Shown in pieces: positions 61,719-64,000 of a stretch of DNA of 64,000 bases. A program made the position numbers and the translations under genes. The notes under the pieces are model-generated. The model did not search any database. It saw only the letters and a program-made list of their open reading frames with translations, and was not told where the DNA came from. Position 1 is the first letter of the stretch; each line of letters opens with the position of its first letter. Source of the DNA: Bacteroidales bacterium (GTDB lineage: Bacteria; Bacteroidota; Bacteroidia; Bacteroidales; UBA10428); contig DATGXG010000033.1 in NCBI GenBank assembly GCA_035299085.1, forward strand, positions 62,001 to 126,000, in the 5' to 3' direction.

Positions 61719-62522
61719 ATTCCTCACATCCACATTCTGCCTCAACTCCCAAACTCCCTTATCAAATGACAGTCCGTCAAATGAAAGATCGGGGCCGTAA
61801 TACTGGTAATTGCCCTGGAAGGAGGGGGACGAGGAAGCGAGGTGATCAAAAACGATCATATTCATTCTCTTGTTCCAGGTAAGGCTCATCCTCACTTTTG
61901 CAGAATATTCAAAAATTATACGGTTAACAGTTTGTCCGTTCGTATGGAAAATGGGTTTTCCGAAAAAAGGAATATCATTCTGAAACCACAATACATCGAT
62001 TATTTTCCGGCTTATGAAAATACTACGGGGATCATAGCCCAGCAACAGGTATTGGTTATCCGCCTTGCCCTGGACAATTTCATACACGAGGCATCCGGGC
62101 CAGTTACCCGCATCAAGCTGTTGGATAGCAGGTTTCGCTATTGTTTCGTTCTTATCGGTAAGCCTGAAGACATCCGTTTTGCCGGATTGATTCCTATGGA
62201 TCACAAAGCCATAATACAGGTTGGTGGCATCATTCCGTACCCAATTCCAGGTAATTACCCGTACCTTTTTATCTTCTGAAGTGATCTTGCCCATGAACTT
62301 AATGGAAGTAAATGGATATTCAAAAGCATTAGGTAATTGGAATACCTGGTTCAGGATATCCGCAATTGAATCATGAACCGCTTTGTTGTGTTCATCCGAA
62401 GCGGCAGGTGAAATGTGGCTGTAGAGTTTAACAACCTGTGCCTCATAGCCAGGAAGAGTATTCTGACTAAAAGCAGCAAGTGAAATAAAAAGGAAACTGA
62501 ATATCAGAAATTCTTTTATCAT
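61716..62522 (-). CDS. Secreted protein of unknown function
   Basis: A 268-residue protein with a signal peptide of about 19 residues. No family is recognised. The mature part looks beta-rich, with aromatic motifs VITWNWVRNDATNLYYGFV and KPIFHTNGQTVNRIIFEYSA. It is likely periplasmic. It stands alone between two repeat-filled spacers, and the stop codon forms part of a tandem repeat. Confidence 0.68.
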   Translation of the reverse strand: MIKEFLIFSFLFISLAAFSQNTLPGYEAQVVKLYSHISPAASDEHNKAVHDSIADILNQVFQLPNAFEYPFTSIKFMGKITSEDKKVRVITWNWVRNDATNLYYGFVIHRNQSGKTDVFRLTDKNETIAKPAIQQLDAGNWPGCLVYEIVQGKADNQYLLLGYDPRSIFISRKIIDVLWFQNDIPFFGKPIFHTNGQTVNRIIFEYSAKVRMSLTWNKRMNMIVFDHLASSSPSFQGNYQYYGPDLSFDGLSFDKGVWELRQNVDVRN

Positions 62523-62535
62523 GTGTTTGAATTAA

Positions 62536-62603
62536 GAAGCGTAGTTACAAACTACGCTTAGCATTGGCAGGAGCTGCTGGGCGAAGTCTCCGACTTCGTC
62601 TTA
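62536..62603. repeat. Two three-base-loop hairpins
   Basis: GCGTAGTT-ACA-AACTACGC (about 62538-62556) is followed by CGAAGTC-TCC-GACTTCG (about 62583-62599). The second is the same hairpin as at 3856 and, inverted, near 35397. They share flanks of the type GCTAGGCG/CGCTTAGC with those copies. Confidence 0.78.
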
Positions 62604-62649
62604 CCGTATTATAGTCTGGTTAAAAACCACGTATAGCCGGTTTATTATT

Positions 62650-62684
62650 TCAAACTTCTAAACCCCTAAACCGCTAAACCGCTA
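62650..62684 (-). repeat. TAGnnGTT array starting with the LytTR stop codon
   Basis: On the minus strand the stop codon TAG opens TAGCGGTTTAGCGGTT, continuing with TAGGGGTT and TAGAAGTT, so the stop codon is itself the first repeat unit. Confidence 0.8.
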
Positions 62685-63383
62685 TTTAATGATTAAGTTA
62701 ATATCCTTCAGCAGTTTATCCTTATACGATTTGCCAATAGGTATGGCCTTTGCACCTTCCTGCGTTTTAACAATAACCGAGTTATCTTCAATAATATTGA
62801 TGCGGCTTGTATTCACGATGAATGAGCGGTGAACCCGGGTGAACTTATTGGCTGGCAGTTTGGTTTCAACAGCCTTCATAGTGAAGTGGATGGTAAACTT
62901 CTCGTGAAAAGTATTGAATATCACGTAATTTTCGAGCGCTTCAACCCACAGGATATCTTCATATTTCAGTCTCACAAGGGCTGAATTCTTCTTGATGAAA
63001 ATTTCGTTTTCCTTGGTATCCACCTTATTTTTAAAGCGGATATTGGCTTTATTGATTGCCTTAAAAAACCTGCTGTAAGAGATAGGTTTCAGAAGGTAGT
63101 CGGTAACGTCATAATTGAAAGCATCGAGGGCATATTTTTCCTTCGATGAGATGATGATGATCTGGGGAGGATTGGTGAGCGTTTCAAGAAAATCGATCCC
63201 GCTCATTTCAGGCATCTCAATATCAAGGAAGATCATATCGATATCTTCTTCGCCGTTGAATGCATTAATGGCATCGACGGCGTTCTCATAGGATGCAAGG
63301 AGCCTCAGCTGATCAGTCCGTGAAATAAACTCTTCGATTATCCGTCTGGACATCAGGTCGTCATCAATGATTATACAATTCAT
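62682..63383 (-). CDS. LytTR-family response regulator
   Basis: A 233-residue two-domain regulator. The receiver domain has IIIDDDLMS, the phospho-acceptor Asp in MIFLDIEMPEMSG, and a Lys in YLLKPISYSRF. The LytTR DNA-binding domain (about 130-233) has ILWVEALENYVIF and TRVHRSFIVNTSRI. The usual partner is a membrane histidine kinase, which is not within the window. It may regulate surface or stress functions; the target is not evident. Confidence 0.93.
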   Translation of the reverse strand: MNCIIIDDDLMSRRIIEEFISRTDQLRLLASYENAVDAINAFNGEEDIDMIFLDIEMPEMSGIDFLETLTNPPQIIIISSKEKYALDAFNYDVTDYLLKPISYSRFFKAINKANIRFKNKVDTKENEIFIKKNSALVRLKYEDILWVEALENYVIFNTFHEKFTIHFTMKAVETKLPANKFTRVHRSFIVNTSRINIIEDNSVIVKTQEGAKAIPIGKSYKDKLLKDINLIIK

Positions 63384-63480
63384 AAGGGGATTGTTTCGTC
63401 AAAAAATAAAGGAAATTGGTCAAATATTATCACATCAAATATATGAAAAAATCCATTCTGAAAGTCCGGAGAAAGGAAAA

Positions 63481-64000
63481 TCAAAATTCTTTCTTATTCT
63501 TTTGGAATTGCTCCAGGAACGCCTTTTCGATGAGATGTGATTTCCTGATCGAATTCCTGAGCCAGTCAAGTTTTATTTCCTGTTTTTCTTCATCGGTAAG
63601 ATGCCACGAAATGGAGTTATCCCGGTGAAGGATGCTGGTGAGGTGATGGATGCAGATGGCGGCAGTGACCGATATATTGAGGCTTTCGGTAAAACCGGTC
63701 ATGGGGATCCGGATGAATTCATCAGCCATATCAAGGGCAAGCGGGGACAGACCTTTTAATTCGGTTCCGAACAGCAGGGCGAATTTTCCACGTGTTGTAT
63801 CGAAGTCCCGGAGGTCGGCGCTTTTTTTATGGGGGCTTGTAGCTACAAGGCGGTAGCCTTTAGTTTTCAGGTCCCTGAGTGTATTCGCTGTATTGTCATC
63901 AAACTGGTTATAACGGTTGATTGAGAGCCATTTAGTGGAACCCATGACCACATCGGGATTAATGTGGTATTCATTTTTATTTTCAATGATATGGATGTCC
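63481..64000 (-). CDS. TrmH-type RNA 2'-O-methyltransferase, 5'-truncated by window edge
   Basis: SPOUT-family methyltransferase missing its N-terminus. The minus-strand frame stays open to 64000 and continues with NEYHINPDV upstream of the ATG at 63951, so that ATG is internal. The SPOUT motifs are FALLFGTELKGLSPLALDMAD and IPMTGFTESLNISVTAAI. The C-terminal helical extension (LDWLRNSIRKSHLIEKAFL) resembles the TrmH tail of tRNA Gm18 methyltransferases. The substrate is probably tRNA. Confidence 0.85.
   Translation of the reverse strand, partial: DIHIIENKNEYHINPDVVMGSTKWLSINRYNQFDDNTANTLRDLKTKGYRLVATSPHKKSADLRDFDTTRGKFALLFGTELKGLSPLALDMADEFIRIPMTGFTESLNISVTAAICIHHLTSILHRDNSISWHLTDEEKQEIKLDWLRNSIRKSHLIEKAFLEQFQKNKKEF

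Overview
The window looks like chromosome from a free-living, polysaccharide-degrading member of the Bacteroidota, probably Bacteroidales or a relative. This is an inference from gene content. Supporting features are an outer-membrane beta-barrel protein with a carboxypeptidase-regulatory-like N-domain, a GWxTD lipoprotein, an FHS-type galactose/glucose transporter, many secreted or lipoprotein glycoside hydrolases, lpxB (a Gram-negative envelope), few Shine-Dalgarno sites and several TAnnTTTG-type -7 elements. No tRNA, rRNA, CRISPR array, prophage or intact transposase was recognised by eye.

Layout. 1-5558 (+): arabinose operon (end of a sodium/solute symporter, araB, araD, araA). 5737-6744: a secreted redoxin and an exported two-cluster ferredoxin. 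6731-12028: an ABC-type permease divergent from a sigma-54 response regulator/histidine kinase pair, with a probable sigma-54 promoter in front of the permease. 12030-16960 (-): coiled-coil secreted protein, glpD, glpK, glpF. 17085-28935 (+): beta-glucan cluster (GH3, GH9, GH3, type-B carboxylesterase, GH3). 29085-32528: GAF histidine kinase, small lipoprotein and a lipoprotein serpin. 32676-36814 (-): galK, galM and an FHS transporter. 36872-41634: asnA, panE, a C_GCAxxG_C_C protein, an M19 dipeptidase and an FMN reductase. 41811-44231: outer-membrane beta-barrel protein. 44489-52307 (-): surE, small membrane protein, lpxB, SpoIID-like, ABC-F, GWxTD, rlmB. 52436-57271 (+): pheT, macro-domain protein, WD40 protein, mgsA. 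57348-64000: aspartate aminotransferase, a membrane-anchored protein, htpG, a secreted protein, a LytTR regulator and a 5'-truncated TrmH-type methyltransferase.

Together the genes describe hydrolysis of beta-glucans outside the cytoplasm, uptake and catabolism of arabinose, galactose and glycerol, and central housekeeping.

The striking part is between the genes. First, six copies of a MITE-like palindromic element of about 175-205 bp (one truncated) carry 16-bp terminal inverted repeats; all five complete copies lie between co-directional genes and keep one short reading frame. Second, tandem arrays of 7-8 bp words begin at, inside or within a few bases of the stop codon of about sixteen genes, and sometimes supply the last codons. 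Between convergent genes these arrays face each other as long hairpins. Third, a composite repeat of about 215 bp occurs at 3845-4055 and, inverted, at 35195-35424, each time just upstream of a sugar-metabolism gene. I consider these intergenic systems the best candidates for something undescribed.
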